This document shows positions 53,153 to 62,584 of a DNA stretch of 64,000 bases, one piece after another. Source of the stretch: Candidatus Opimibacter iunctus (GTDB lineage: Bacteria > Bacteroidota > Bacteroidia > Chitinophagales > Saprospiraceae); contig JADJVH010000007.1 of NCBI GenBank assembly GCA_016716665.1, positions 195,953 to 259,952 of the forward strand, read 5' to 3'. The translations under genes were made by a program, and so were the position numbers. Below the pieces are notes generated by a model, which saw only the letters and a program-made list of their open reading frames with translations, did not search any database and was not told the origin of the DNA. Each line of letters starts with the position of its first letter. The stretch's first letter is position 1.

Positions 53153-53788
53153 ATGAAATCACTACTCTTCGTTTTATTTCTTCTGATTGGCCAGGTCTCT
53201 ATGGCACAGTCGCTGCCTGTAAATGCAAAGGATCTAAAGACCCTCTATGGATATATGGCCGGCGAATTCAGTAGTGAAGCGCAGGCCACCAGGGATTCCA
53301 CATTCTATCATGTCAACCTCAGGATGGTACCGATATGGCCAAAGAGCAAAGACGGGTATTGGCTCTACGTGGAGCAATCCGTAGCTACTGCACCGGACAA
53401 GCCTTATCGCCAGAGAGTATACCACCTCACTTTGGAAGATGACACCACGATCGTCAGCCAGGTCTATGAAATCAAGAATCCCACCCAATATGTCGGTGCA
53501 TGGAAGAATCAGGAATTGCTTGATAACCTATCACAGGACTCGCTGATCACCCGTCAGGGATGTGGTATCTATCTGCATAAGGTGGATAAGGAAATATACA
53601 GCGGCTCCACACCAGGAAAGCAATGCCTGAGTTCACTGCGCGGCGCAAAATATGCCACATCACAAGTGGTGATCCATCCTGACAACATCGTGAGTTGGGA
53701 CCGCGGCTGGGATATCTATGACAAGCAGGTCTGGGGCGCAGTCATGAGCGGATATATGTTTATCAAGACAGCTAAGTTTAAGACCTGA
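53153..53788 (+). CDS. Secreted CpcT/CpeT-like protein
   Basis: 211 residues from ATG 53153 (MKSLLFVLFLLIGQVSMAQ, signal peptide). The CpeT/CpcT pattern is almost complete: YMAGEFSSEAQATRDS, GYWLYVEQS, KPYRQRVYHL, QGCGIYLHK, GSTPGKQC, GAKYATSQ, SWDRGWDIYDKQVWG. In cyanobacteria these beta-barrel proteins attach chromophores to phycobiliproteins. No phycobiliprotein or pigment gene is near, and this copy is exported, so a different hydrophobic ligand is likely. Confidence 0.9.
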   Translation: MKSLLFVLFLLIGQVSMAQSLPVNAKDLKTLYGYMAGEFSSEAQATRDSTFYHVNLRMVPIWPKSKDGYWLYVEQSVATAPDKPYRQRVYHLTLEDDTTIVSQVYEIKNPTQYVGAWKNQELLDNLSQDSLITRQGCGIYLHKVDKEIYSGSTPGKQCLSSLRGAKYATSQVVIHPDNIVSWDRGWDIYDKQVWGAVMSGYMFIKTAKFKT

Positions 53789-53838
53789 CAAGTGGCGGTT
53801 TTATTCCATACCGGACTCGATTTTCTTTTGTTATTTTC

Positions 53839-53903
53839 ATGCCCACACTCACGTCTCACGTCTCATACTTTTTTAACCCGGTTGCTGAGCGTAGCCGAAG
53901 CAT
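53839..53903 (-). repeat. CACGTCTC low-complexity leader and inverted CGCTCAGC repeat
   Basis: CCCACACTCACGTCTCACGT is followed by GCTGAGCGTAGCCGAAGC (53882-53900), the inverted counterpart of the repeat at 47164. It lies 29 bp upstream of the GNAT start. Confidence 0.5.
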
Positions 53904-53931
53904 CATTTTTCACTTTTCGTTTTTCATTTAG

Positions 53932-54465
53932 ATGAATAGTATCCTCCAGACCTCCCGGCTTCTCGTCCGAAAATTTACGACCGATGATGCCCCGTTTATG
54001 CTGCAGCTTTTAAACGATCCTACCTGGATCAGGTATATAGGTGATCGCAATGTGCGTAATGTTGAAGAGGCAGAAAAATATCTGCTGGACGGCTCACTGA
54101 AGAATTATAAGGATCATGGATTTGGCTTTTATATGGTCTGCCACCGGGAGTCAGGCGCACCTATAGGCACCTGTGGTTTTACCAGGCGGGACTTCCTCGA
54201 CCATCCGGATTTTGGCTTCGCCTTTTTACCGGAGTACACCGGACAGGGATATGCGATCGAAACGGCCGTAGCTACTATGGCTTATGCCGAAGAAGTATTG
54301 AAACTCGAAAGACTCGTAGCCATTACCTTACCTGACAATATCAGATCCATCCACCTCCTGATCAAGATCGGTTTCCGCTTTGAAAAAGCCATCATGGTGG
54401 AAGGGGAAGAGTTGCTCCAGTTTGGGACAGATCTGAATTTTGTCCACAAGGACGAGGAGGATTGA
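53932..54465 (+). CDS. GNAT-family N-acetyltransferase (RimJ/RimL type)
   Basis: 177 residues with N-terminal LQTSRLLVRKFTTDDAPFMLQLLNDP, substrate-cleft GTCGFTRRDFLDHPDFGFAFLPEYTGQGYAIE and helix LVAITLPDNIRSIHLLIKIGFRFEKA. The acetyl-CoA binding segment (here GQGYAIE, in place of the Q/RxxGxG/A form) and the length fit GNATs that acetylate protein or small-molecule amino groups. The substrate is unknown. Confidence 0.92.
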   Translation: MNSILQTSRLLVRKFTTDDAPFMLQLLNDPTWIRYIGDRNVRNVEEAEKYLLDGSLKNYKDHGFGFYMVCHRESGAPIGTCGFTRRDFLDHPDFGFAFLPEYTGQGYAIETAVATMAYAEEVLKLERLVAITLPDNIRSIHLLIKIGFRFEKAIMVEGEELLQFGTDLNFVHKDEED

Positions 54466-54524
54466 TTACAGCCAATTGTGGTTTATGCTAACTTAGCGAT
54501 CTTAACGAAAATCAACCACACCAC

Positions 54525-56324
54525 ATGAAGCTTTCGTTCACCCAGCGTGCGCTTGTCAGCACGTTTAAAGGGGTCAACCGCGTTGTTGCCTGGCACCGCC
54601 TCCCCAAATGGATCGGGATCATCAACCTCCTTTCCTTCCGTTATGAATTGCGTGCAAAAAACCTGCATGATACCTATCCATCACCGGAACACCAGGGAGA
54701 TCAGAAGACCTGCCCGTTTCATGACACTAAGTTCTATGCCATCCGCAATTCGGACGGCAAGTTCAATGACATCGCTCAGCCCTTGATGGGTTGTTCAGGT
54801 ATGCGCCTGGCCAGGAATTTGCCAAGAGATTATACTGCCCCGCCAGATCCGGCTGACCTGATGACCCCCAATCCAAGGTTGATCAGTGAAAAGCTGATGA
54901 AGCGTACTGAGTTTAAGCCGGCTACGATCGTCAACCTACTCGCAGCGCCATGGATACAGTTTATGGTCCACGATTGGTTTGGACACTTTGACAGCACCGA
55001 AAATATGGAGGTTCCATTGCCCGAAGGCGATGACTGGTCCGAACCAAAGATGATCATACACAAGACACTTGCGGATACCCCATTGAATGAAATAGACCGC
55101 AAGTTTCCTGCTTACAAAAACAAGAATACCCACTGGTGGGATGGCTCCCAGATCTATGGTTCCAGTGAAGCACTGACAGAAGTGCTGCGGGGCAAGGCCA
55201 CCGATGGGAAGCTTTATGTCGAAGAGGGTAGTGCAGACCATTACCTGCCAAGAGACCACAGGGGGATTCCGATCTCCGGGTTTGTGGACAATTGGTGGAC
55301 TGGCCTTGAGCTGTTGCACACCATATTTGCTCTTGAGCACAATGCCATTTGCGACGAATTGCGGGATCATTTTCCGGACTGGACAAGTGACCAGATATTT
55401 GACACTGCACGATTGGTCAATTGCGCACTCATGGCTAAGATCCATACAGTGGAGTGGACGCCCGCGATTCTCCCACATCCTGCATTGCAGATCGCGATGA
55501 ACGCCAACTGGTGGGGATTGATGGGCGAAAAGCTGCATAAGGTTTGGGGCCGGATTGGCAAAGGGGAAGTCATGAGTGGTATCCCCGGATCCGAAGTGGA
55601 TCATCATGGTGCTCCATTTGCACTCACGGAAGAATTTGTTTCCGTTTACCGCCTCCATACCTTGTTACCAGACACGATTTCCTTTTATGACATCCAGACC
55701 GGAAAGGAAAAAGTGAACATTGGAATGAAAGACCTCGTTTTCGAAAGGGCGAGGAAGCCTATGGAAAGCGGCCTGAGTTATTCAGACTTGTTTTATTCTT
55801 TTGGTATAGCATATCCGGGGGCGATCACGATTCACAATTTCCCCAATTTCCTTCGGGATATCACGACCCCAGATGGCAAGCATCTTGACATGGCTACGGT
55901 AGATATCCTGAAAGATCGTGAGAGAGGAGTGCCACGCTATAATACATTCAGGAGGTTGATTCACATGAAACCTGCCGATACGTTTGAAGAACTGACAGGC
56001 GGAAATAAAGAACTCGCAAAGGAGATCAGTGATATCTACGAAGGAGATATAGAAAAAGTCGATTTGCAGATCGGTATGTTGAGCGAGCCTCTGCCAAAAG
56101 GATTTGGCTTTAGTGATACAGCATTCAGGATATTTATCCTCATGGCGTCACGGCGATTGAAGAGTGACCGGTTCCTTTCTTCCGATTTTAAACCGGAGAT
56201 TTATACTAAGCCCGGGATGGATTGGGTGCAGAATACGACGATGAAGGATATCCTGATCCGCCATTTCCCTGAACTGAGATCAACGCTGCGCTCCGTTAAA
56301 AATGCATTTCATCCCCTGGGATAA
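54525..56324 (+). CDS. Alpha-dioxygenase-like haem peroxidase (PIOX family)
   Basis: 599 residues, no signal peptide. Belongs to the animal-type haem peroxidase superfamily and within it resembles plant alpha-dioxygenases/PIOX: distal haem histidine H149 in QFMVHDWFGHF, calcium-loop-like NKNTHWWDGSQIYG, and the pair Y375-x-x-H378 in VSVYRLHTLLPD, where Y is the radical-forming residue and H the proximal haem ligand of the family. Such enzymes add O2 to the alpha-carbon of fatty acids. The bacterial product is not known. The neighbouring small membrane protein and K+ channel genes follow on the same strand and may be co-transcribed. Confidence 0.9.
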   Translation: MKLSFTQRALVSTFKGVNRVVAWHRLPKWIGIINLLSFRYELRAKNLHDTYPSPEHQGDQKTCPFHDTKFYAIRNSDGKFNDIAQPLMGCSGMRLARNLPRDYTAPPDPADLMTPNPRLISEKLMKRTEFKPATIVNLLAAPWIQFMVHDWFGHFDSTENMEVPLPEGDDWSEPKMIIHKTLADTPLNEIDRKFPAYKNKNTHWWDGSQIYGSSEALTEVLRGKATDGKLYVEEGSADHYLPRDHRGIPISGFVDNWWTGLELLHTIFALEHNAICDELRDHFPDWTSDQIFDTARLVNCALMAKIHTVEWTPAILPHPALQIAMNANWWGLMGEKLHKVWGRIGKGEVMSGIPGSEVDHHGAPFALTEEFVSVYRLHTLLPDTISFYDIQTGKEKVNIGMKDLVFERARKPMESGLSYSDLFYSFGIAYPGAITIHNFPNFLRDITTPDGKHLDMATVDILKDRERGVPRYNTFRRLIHMKPADTFEELTGGNKELAKEISDIYEGDIEKVDLQIGMLSEPLPKGFGFSDTAFRIFILMASRRLKSDRFLSSDFKPEIYTKPGMDWVQNTTMKDILIRHFPELRSTLRSVKNAFHPLG

Positions 56325-56379
56325 AGTTTGATAGCAAGGCTGGTCGAAACCCGTCGTGGTTGATACAAAAAGATTTGAG

Positions 56380-56652
56380 ATGAATATGCCTTTCTTATTC
56401 TGGACATTGTGGGTGGTCAATCTCTTGTTACTTGCCCTCGCCATCGTTGGAAAAGGCTATAGGTCCTCATTCGGGGCCGGAATCGATTTCAATGTAGTCA
56501 TGATCCTGGGACTCCTGATAGTTCTCGTGTCAAGCCTGGTCCTGCGGTTTGCTGTCAAACAAAAAGCGATCAGCCTTGTTGTAGTCTCCATTCCCTTGCT
56601 GGTGGTCTTGGTAATGTATCTTTTTGATAAAATGACAGGGGAAAAGATCTGA
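56380..56652 (+). CDS. Small membrane protein, 90 aa
   Basis: It starts at ATG 56380 (MNMPFLFWTLWVVNLLLLALAIVG); a GTG at 56356 would add eight residues. There are three hydrophobic helices (about 3-22, 36-55, 60-80). I do not recognise the family. The stop lies five bases before the K+ channel start, so the two are probably translated from one message. Confidence 0.7.
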   Translation: MNMPFLFWTLWVVNLLLLALAIVGKGYRSSFGAGIDFNVVMILGLLIVLVSSLVLRFAVKQKAISLVVVSIPLLVVLVMYLFDKMTGEKI

Positions 56653-56657
56653 CAAAC

Positions 56658-57628
56658 ATGAAAATCAGTGACCTGATCCAGAAGCGTTTCAACAAACCTG
56701 AAAATAAGGGGGGATGAATTCGGCTTTACCAATACCTACAAGGCCAATAGCAAGCGCATCATCAACCAGGATGGTTCATTTAATGTGGTCAGGATAGGGG
56801 AGAGGAAATCACTTTTCCACAACCTGGTCACCATGAAATGGACCCATTTTGCCATGGTCATCTTTTCCTTTTATGTAGTGCTTAATATACTTTTTGCCGC
56901 CATTTACCTACTCATTGATTTTGACGGGATTGGCATGACCAGTGATTATGAAGTGCGTAACCGGTTCTTTGTCGCATTCTACTTCAGTGCGCAGACATTG
57001 ACTACCGTAGGGTACGGATCGTTATATCCACTTTCTGCATTAGTCAGCACAGTTGCTGCAATTGAGGCCCTGATAGGGCTGATGAGCTTCGCTATTTTCA
57101 CCGGCCTCATGTATGGCCGCTTTTCTAAGCCAACCAGTCCTATCCGGTTTTCAAAAAATATGCTCTACCGACCTTACAAGGAAGGAAATGCCATTATGTT
57201 CCGTATCGCCAATGAACGGGATTATGACCTGACAGAACTCGAAGCCCGCGTCGTCATGAGCGTTGTCGTCAATGATAATGGCATTGAAAACCGGAAATAT
57301 CAAGGCCTCGAGATCGAAAACAATAAGGTGATCTATTTCCCTCAACTGGACCCTCGTTCATTATATTGATAAGGACAGCCCGTTGTTTGGATTGAATGAA
57401 GCTGACTTTATTTCTTCCCAAATGGAATGGCTGGTGATGATCAAGGGATATAACCTCTCTGCGACCCAGCATATTCATGTCAGAAGCTCTTATACAACTA
57501 AAGAGCTCGTTTGGAATGCCAAGTTCAAAATCCCTCATTATATCAGGGAGGATGGTACGACCATCTTTGAACTGGATAAAATCGATGATTTTGAAGAGAT
57601 CCCTGCATCCGAAGCAGGTAAAAATTAA
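56658..57628 (+). pseudogene. Inward-rectifier K+ channel (KirBac-like), frameshifted twice
   Basis: Three consecutive frames together give a complete Kir channel of about 320 residues. ATG 56658 starts MKISDLIQKRFNKPENKGG; a shift at a run of six G (56708-56713) leads into DEFGFTNTYKANSKRIINQD; then come the two membrane helices with the selectivity filter TLTTVGYGSLYP. A second shift near 57332-57336 (reading VIYFP, then NWTLVHYIDKDS) restores the cytoplasmic IRK domain to the stop at 57628. Without both shifts the protein is broken after 19 residues. K+ flux would be the function. Either two assembly indels or a decaying gene. Confidence 0.85.
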
Positions 57629-57696
57629 GCTCCGGCACGTCCTTATTCATTTTATCTTGTGGCCTCATCTGGAAAAACCGTTTTTCCAGTCATTTC

Positions 57697-60600
57697 ATGT
57701 ATTTAACCCACATTCTTATGTTCAGGATTTTATGCTTTTTTGCCCTCCTCATCGTTGGCCAGCATGCAGATAGCCAGATAGAGGCCAGGTTACTCCGTTT
57801 TCCAACCGTTTCAAGGGACGCTATTGTCTTCAGCTACGCCGGGGATTTATATTCTGTGCCACGTTCCGGTGGCCTCGCACGAAAGATCACCACAGATATC
57901 GGCAATGAATTATTCCCGAGGTTTTCTCCGGATGGCCAGACGTTGGCATTTACAGGCCAGTATGATGGGAATACAGAGGTGTATAAGATGCCTGCAGCAG
58001 GTGGTGTTCCAGTCAGGTTGACCTGGTCAGCTACACTTGGACGTGATGATCTGGGTGACCGCATGGGCCCAAATAATATCGTGATGACCTGGAAGAATGA
58101 CAATTCAGGCATCGTTTACCGCAGCCGCAAGACCTCCTTCAATGACTTCAAAGGCCAGCTCTATGTGGCAGGAGTCAATGGCGGCATGTCTGCTGAATTG
58201 CCTTTCTCAGTAGGAGGTTGGTGCTCCTATTCACCTGACAATTCAAAGCTCGCGATGAATATGATCTTCAGGGAGTTCAGGACCTGGAAATACTACAAGG
58301 GTGGTATGGCGGATGATGTGTATATCTACGATTTTGCTTCCGGCAAGATGGATAACATCACCAACAATCCTGCACAGGATGTATTCCCGATGTGGTATGG
58401 GGATAAGATCTATTTCTGCAGCGACCGCGACAGGACGATGAACATTTTTGTGTATGATATCCCTACAAAGACTATCAGCAAAGTCACTAACTATACAGAG
58501 TATGATGTGAAGTTCCCTTCTTTGGGAGCTGATGCAATCGCATATGAAAATGCAGGTTATATCTATCTGTTGGATCTCAAGACCAACAAATCCAATAAGG
58601 TCACCATATCCATTTCGGATGATGGTGCGATCGGCAGGAATGAAATGGTGGATGCCTCTGCCTATATCGAAGGCGGGGACTATGACCTCGGACCTGATGG
58701 CAACAGGATGACAGTGACTGCACGTGGAGATATCTGGACACTGCCTGCAAAGGATGGAATCACGAGAAACTTATCCAAGACACCAGGTGTGCACGAGCGT
58801 GCAGTAGCCTGGTCCCCTGATGGAAAATACCTTGCCTATATCAGTGATGCAACGGGTGAAGATGAAATCTATATCAGGACACAGGATGGCCAGGAAGCTC
58901 CTGTCCAACTCACGCAGAATGCAGATACCTATAAGTATTATGTGACCTGGTCACCGGACAGCAAGAAAATCGTTTGGTCTGACAAGAAACTAAGATTGCA
59001 GTATGTGGACATCGCGACTAAGCAAGTTACGCTTGTAGACCAGGCAAAGACCTGGGAGCATGGAGGTGCTAATTGGTCGCCGGATAGCAAATGGATTGCA
59101 TTTACGAGATCAGATGATGATTTCCGGGGTAAAGTTTTCCTATACAGCCTGGAAAGTAAGCAGTCAACACGTATTACAGACAATTGGTATGAAGCCTCCG
59201 GAGCAGTATTCAGCCCTGATGGTAAGTACTTGTTTTTTGTCTCAGACCGTGATTTCAATCCTACCTATAGCCGTACGGAGTGGAACCACAGCTATGCAGA
59301 TATGTCCAAGGTTTATTTTGTCACACTTGCCAAGGCCACTCCTTCACCATTAGCTCCAAAAAATGACGAAGTGATGATTAAGGTGGATACATCAGCTATC
59401 GCATCTACGACACCTGCATCTGCAAAAGAGAAGAATGACAAGAAGAAAGAAGCAGAGAAAGCAGGCAAGGATATGCCGACGCCTCCTGCCAGGACCGCAA
59501 TGACAATGATAGATCTTGACGGTATCCAGGATAGGGTAGTGGCACTTCCGGTTACTGCTGGCAACTATTATGGTATCACCGTCGTAGAAGATGCGGTGTA
59601 CTACCTGGCGAGTTCTACAAAATCTCCACGCTCAGTATTGAAGGTGTATAACCTGAAAGACAAGAAGGAAACAGATATCGGTGAGTTTAGCAGCTATGTG
59701 ATTTCAGCCAATCTCAAGAAGATGTTATTGTCTAAGGACGGTGCATTTGCGATCATCGACCTCCCGAAGGATAAGGCAAATATGGATAAGAAGGTTGACC
59801 TGTCAAATATGAAATTGACGGTCGATCGCAAGCAGGAATGGGCGCAGATATACAATGAGTCCTGGAGACAGATGCGCGATTTCTTTTATGATCCGTCCAT
59901 GCATGGTATCGACTGGGCTGCGATGAAGAAAAAATATGAAGTGCTGTTGCCTTATGTCAATCACCGCCAGGATCTTACCTATCTGATCGGAGAGATGATT
60001 GGGGAGTTGAGTGTTGGCCATGCGTATGTAGGTGGTGGGGATGTGCCAAAGACGGAGCGAATACCATTAGGGTTGCTGGGTGCAAGAATCAGTCGTGATG
60101 CTTCCGGATATTTCAAGATTGACAAGATATTTAAGGGTGAAAACTGGACCGCATCTACGCGATCACCCTTGACTGAAGTTGGGGTCAATGTCAGCACTGG
60201 CGACTACATCATTGAAGTGAATGGGGTGAGTACGCAATCTGTCAGTGATATTTACCAACTCCTTGTCAATACTGCCGGCAAGACTGTGGAACTCACAGTC
60301 AACAGTAAGCCTGACAAATCAGGAAGCCGTAAGACATTAGTGATACCTACAGGTGATGAGTCTGATCTGTATTACCTCGATTGGGTGAGGAAGAACATTG
60401 ACTATGTCAGTGCGAAGACAGATGGCCAGGTTGGATATATCCATATACCTGACATGGGTTCAGGGGGTTTGAATGAGTTTGTCAAGTACTACTATCCTCA
60501 GGTCCAAAAGAAAGCATTGATCATTGATGACCGTGGTAATGGCGGAGGAAATGTTTCTCCGATGATCGCTGAGCGTCTCAACAGGGTGCCTGTATTTGTG

Positions 60601-61026
60601 GACATGCCTAGAAACGTCACCATTCCAAATACAGATCCTGAATCAGCGTATGGACCTAAGGTATTGTTGATCGACCAGTACTCTGCTTCTGATGGGGATA
60701 TCTTTCCATATCGTTTCAGGTCTATGGGTCTCGGCAAAATTATCGGTCGCAGGTCATGGGGAGGGATCGTAGGTATTCGCGGGTCACTGCCATTTGTCGA
60801 TGGAGGTATTCTCAACAGGCCTGAATTTGCCAATTATGCTATTGATGGACAGTCATGGCCGATCGAGGGGCATGGGGTAGATCCGGATATCGAAATCTAC
60901 AATAGCCCTGCAGATGAGTACAAGGGAATGGATGCTCAGTTGGATAAAGCATTGGAAGTGATCCTTGAAGAATTGAAGACCAGGAAAGAGATTCCTGCTG
61001 CGCCACCATATCCAAAGCGCAATTAA
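57697..61026 (+). CDS. Tricorn-like serine protease (S41)
   Basis: 1109 residues, with signal peptide (MFRILCFFALLIVGQHADSQ if the second ATG at 57718 is used). WD40/PD40-like propeller repeats (FSPDGQTLAFTGQYDGNTEVYKMP, WSPDGKYLAYISDATGEDEIY; about 40-560), a charged low-complexity linker (KEKNDKKKEAEKAGKD), a helical core (MRDFFYDPSMHGIDW; H in VGHAYVGGGD), a PDZ domain (about 820-900) and the S41 catalytic block DRGNGGGNVSP and DQYSASDGDIFPYRFR with the serine. It would trim peptides in the periplasm. The Gfo/Idh/MocA gene follows three bases after its stop. Confidence 0.95.
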   Translation: MYLTHILMFRILCFFALLIVGQHADSQIEARLLRFPTVSRDAIVFSYAGDLYSVPRSGGLARKITTDIGNELFPRFSPDGQTLAFTGQYDGNTEVYKMPAAGGVPVRLTWSATLGRDDLGDRMGPNNIVMTWKNDNSGIVYRSRKTSFNDFKGQLYVAGVNGGMSAELPFSVGGWCSYSPDNSKLAMNMIFREFRTWKYYKGGMADDVYIYDFASGKMDNITNNPAQDVFPMWYGDKIYFCSDRDRTMNIFVYDIPTKTISKVTNYTEYDVKFPSLGADAIAYENAGYIYLLDLKTNKSNKVTISISDDGAIGRNEMVDASAYIEGGDYDLGPDGNRMTVTARGDIWTLPAKDGITRNLSKTPGVHERAVAWSPDGKYLAYISDATGEDEIYIRTQDGQEAPVQLTQNADTYKYYVTWSPDSKKIVWSDKKLRLQYVDIATKQVTLVDQAKTWEHGGANWSPDSKWIAFTRSDDDFRGKVFLYSLESKQSTRITDNWYEASGAVFSPDGKYLFFVSDRDFNPTYSRTEWNHSYADMSKVYFVTLAKATPSPLAPKNDEVMIKVDTSAIASTTPASAKEKNDKKKEAEKAGKDMPTPPARTAMTMIDLDGIQDRVVALPVTAGNYYGITVVEDAVYYLASSTKSPRSVLKVYNLKDKKETDIGEFSSYVISANLKKMLLSKDGAFAIIDLPKDKANMDKKVDLSNMKLTVDRKQEWAQIYNESWRQMRDFFYDPSMHGIDWAAMKKKYEVLLPYVNHRQDLTYLIGEMIGELSVGHAYVGGGDVPKTERIPLGLLGARISRDASGYFKIDKIFKGENWTASTRSPLTEVGVNVSTGDYIIEVNGVSTQSVSDIYQLLVNTAGKTVELTVNSKPDKSGSRKTLVIPTGDESDLYYLDWVRKNIDYVSAKTDGQVGYIHIPDMGSGGLNEFVKYYYPQVQKKALIIDDRGNGGGNVSPMIAERLNRVPVFVDMPRNVTIPNTDPESAYGPKVLLIDQYSASDGDIFPYRFRSMGLGKIIGRRSWGGIVGIRGSLPFVDGGILNRPEFANYAIDGQSWPIEGHGVDPDIEIYNSPADEYKGMDAQLDKALEVILEELKTRKEIPAAPPYPKRN

Positions 61027-61029
61027 AAA

Positions 61030-62139
61030 ATGAGTGACGGACTCACCATTGGGATTATAGGGGCAGGTGGCTTTGCTGCTTTTGCTGCAAAGGCCTTCCT
61101 CAGGATCGATGGCGTCCGGATAAAGGCAGTAACGGATGTAGACTCATCCAGTGCCTTGCGAATGGCAGATGAGGTCAATGCGCATGTCTATCCTGAGTAT
61201 AGTCAAATGCTTGAGGATACAGCCATTGACCTCATTTACATTGCGACCCCTCCTTACCTGCATTATGCACAGTCAAAGCAGGCTTTGCTGGCTGGTAAGC
61301 ATGTCATCTGTGAGAAGCCCGCAGCCTTGAAGACCAACGAAGCAGAAGAGCTCGCGGCATTTGCCCGTGCGAATCGGCTGCTCTATACGGTCAACCTGAT
61401 GCAGCGGTACAATCCATTGTATGCTGCCGTCAGGACCATCATTGATGAGCGATGGCTGGGGGATTTCGTGCATGGGTTCTTTGACAATTATGCAAGTGAC
61501 GAAAAACTCGTGCCTTCACATTGGTTTTGGGACAGGGAGAAGAGTGGGGGCATCTTCATTGAGCATGGCGTTCATTTCTTTGATATGTTTTCCGGATGGT
61601 TTGGGCCCGGCAGGCTTGTGCATTCGATGGAGATCGCGCGGGAGGGTACTGATATCGAGGTGGTAGACAGGGTGCAGGCCATAGTCCTCTACAATAATAG
61701 TCCTGTCAATTTCTATCATGGCTTCAACCAGCCGAAAGTCCTTGACCGGCAGGAATTGCGCCTGCAGTTTGATCGCGGTGATATCACCTTATACGAGTGG
61801 GTGCCCGTCAAGATCCGTATGCATGGGTTATTTACCAAAGAGCAGTTTGCACAAATCAGTAGTCTCTTCCCTGCAGCTCATATCGAGGTGCACGGAACGG
61901 GCGAGGAGCGACATGTGAAGGGCAAATTCAGGGACATCCATTATGATGCTTTGATGACCATCACCTCTGGTGACATTGCGGACAAGATGGAGCGTTATGA
62001 TCAATTGGTCACCTCGATGCTCACGGATCAGTGGGCCTGGATAAAGGATACTTCTCATATCCGCGTGATCGATGAAACCAATGCTGTGGAGTCGGTGCGG
62101 ATAGCGGAGGAGGCCAGTCTGCATGCATTTAGATACTAG
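61030..62139 (+). CDS. Gfo/Idh/MocA-family oxidoreductase
   Basis: 369 residues. N-terminal Rossmann fold GIIGAGGFAAFAAKAFLRI, then IYIATPPYLHYAQSKQALLAGKHVICEKPAAL with the catalytic-lysine EKP motif, and a C-terminal sugar-binding half with SGGIFIEHGVHFFDMFSGWFG. The family oxidises or reduces sugars and related compounds with NAD(P). It is translationally close to the tricorn-like protease gene (3-bp gap), a coupling whose meaning is unclear. Confidence 0.93.
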   Translation: MSDGLTIGIIGAGGFAAFAAKAFLRIDGVRIKAVTDVDSSSALRMADEVNAHVYPEYSQMLEDTAIDLIYIATPPYLHYAQSKQALLAGKHVICEKPAALKTNEAEELAAFARANRLLYTVNLMQRYNPLYAAVRTIIDERWLGDFVHGFFDNYASDEKLVPSHWFWDREKSGGIFIEHGVHFFDMFSGWFGPGRLVHSMEIAREGTDIEVVDRVQAIVLYNNSPVNFYHGFNQPKVLDRQELRLQFDRGDITLYEWVPVKIRMHGLFTKEQFAQISSLFPAAHIEVHGTGEERHVKGKFRDIHYDALMTITSGDIADKMERYDQLVTSMLTDQWAWIKDTSHIRVIDETNAVESVRIAEEASLHAFRY

Positions 62140-62184
62140 GTCAGAAACCTTGTAACAAGCCAGAATCCCTTATAAACAACAGGC

Positions 62185-62470
62185 AAAAAAAAGTGTGCCA
62201 CACTTAGGTGTGCCACACTGTATGTAACGTATTGTTTGTTAGACGTTTACAAAGGTTTAGAAATTGGGTTTGGATACCTTTTTTAGCCCTTATAGACCCC
62301 TTAAAAAAAAGTGTGCCACACCTAGGTGTGCCACACTGTATGTAACTTATTGTTTGTTAGACGTTTACAAAGGTTTAGAAATTGGGCCTGGACATCATTC
62401 ATAGTCCTCCTCTAGTCCTTAAGACAGTGGCACACCCAGTGAGACACACCGTCCTAACTTATTGATTGTC
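62185..62470. repeat. Three tandem 118-bp units with GTGTGCCACAC hairpins
   Basis: Unit 1 (A-run 62185, hairpin 62192-62219) and unit 2 (A-run 62303, hairpin 62310-62337) share about 90 bp including TATGTAAC, TATTGTTTGTTAGACG and TTTACAAAGGTTTAGAAATT. A third unit near 62420-62470 is degenerate. Each hairpin is AGTGTGCCACAC plus its partner GTGTGCCACACT with one C-C mismatch; the A-run becomes a T-run on the minus strand, so each unit looks like a terminator for minus-strand transcription. Confidence 0.8.
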
Positions 62471-62509
62471 AACGCCCCCGAGGCTATTTTAACACTTTTT
62501 CAAATTATT

Positions 62510-62548
62510 AAAAAAAGCGTGCCACACCAAGGTGCGACACGCTTTTTT
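62510..62548 (-). terminator. Rho-independent terminator of the adhesin-like gene
   Basis: Arms GCGTGCCACACC and GGTGCGACACGC with two mismatches, flanked by A and T runs on both sides; it follows the reconstructed minus-strand stop at 62585. Together with the units at 62185-62470 this makes a cluster of related hairpins. Confidence 0.8.
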
Positions 62549-62584
62549 ACGTGCTGATTTTTAATTAGTTGTACAGGTTTTGCC

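Noticed and set aside
54936..55658. 240-residue antisense frame within the alpha-dioxygenase-like gene
   Set aside because: It mirrors a well-supported coding region and shows no family motif.
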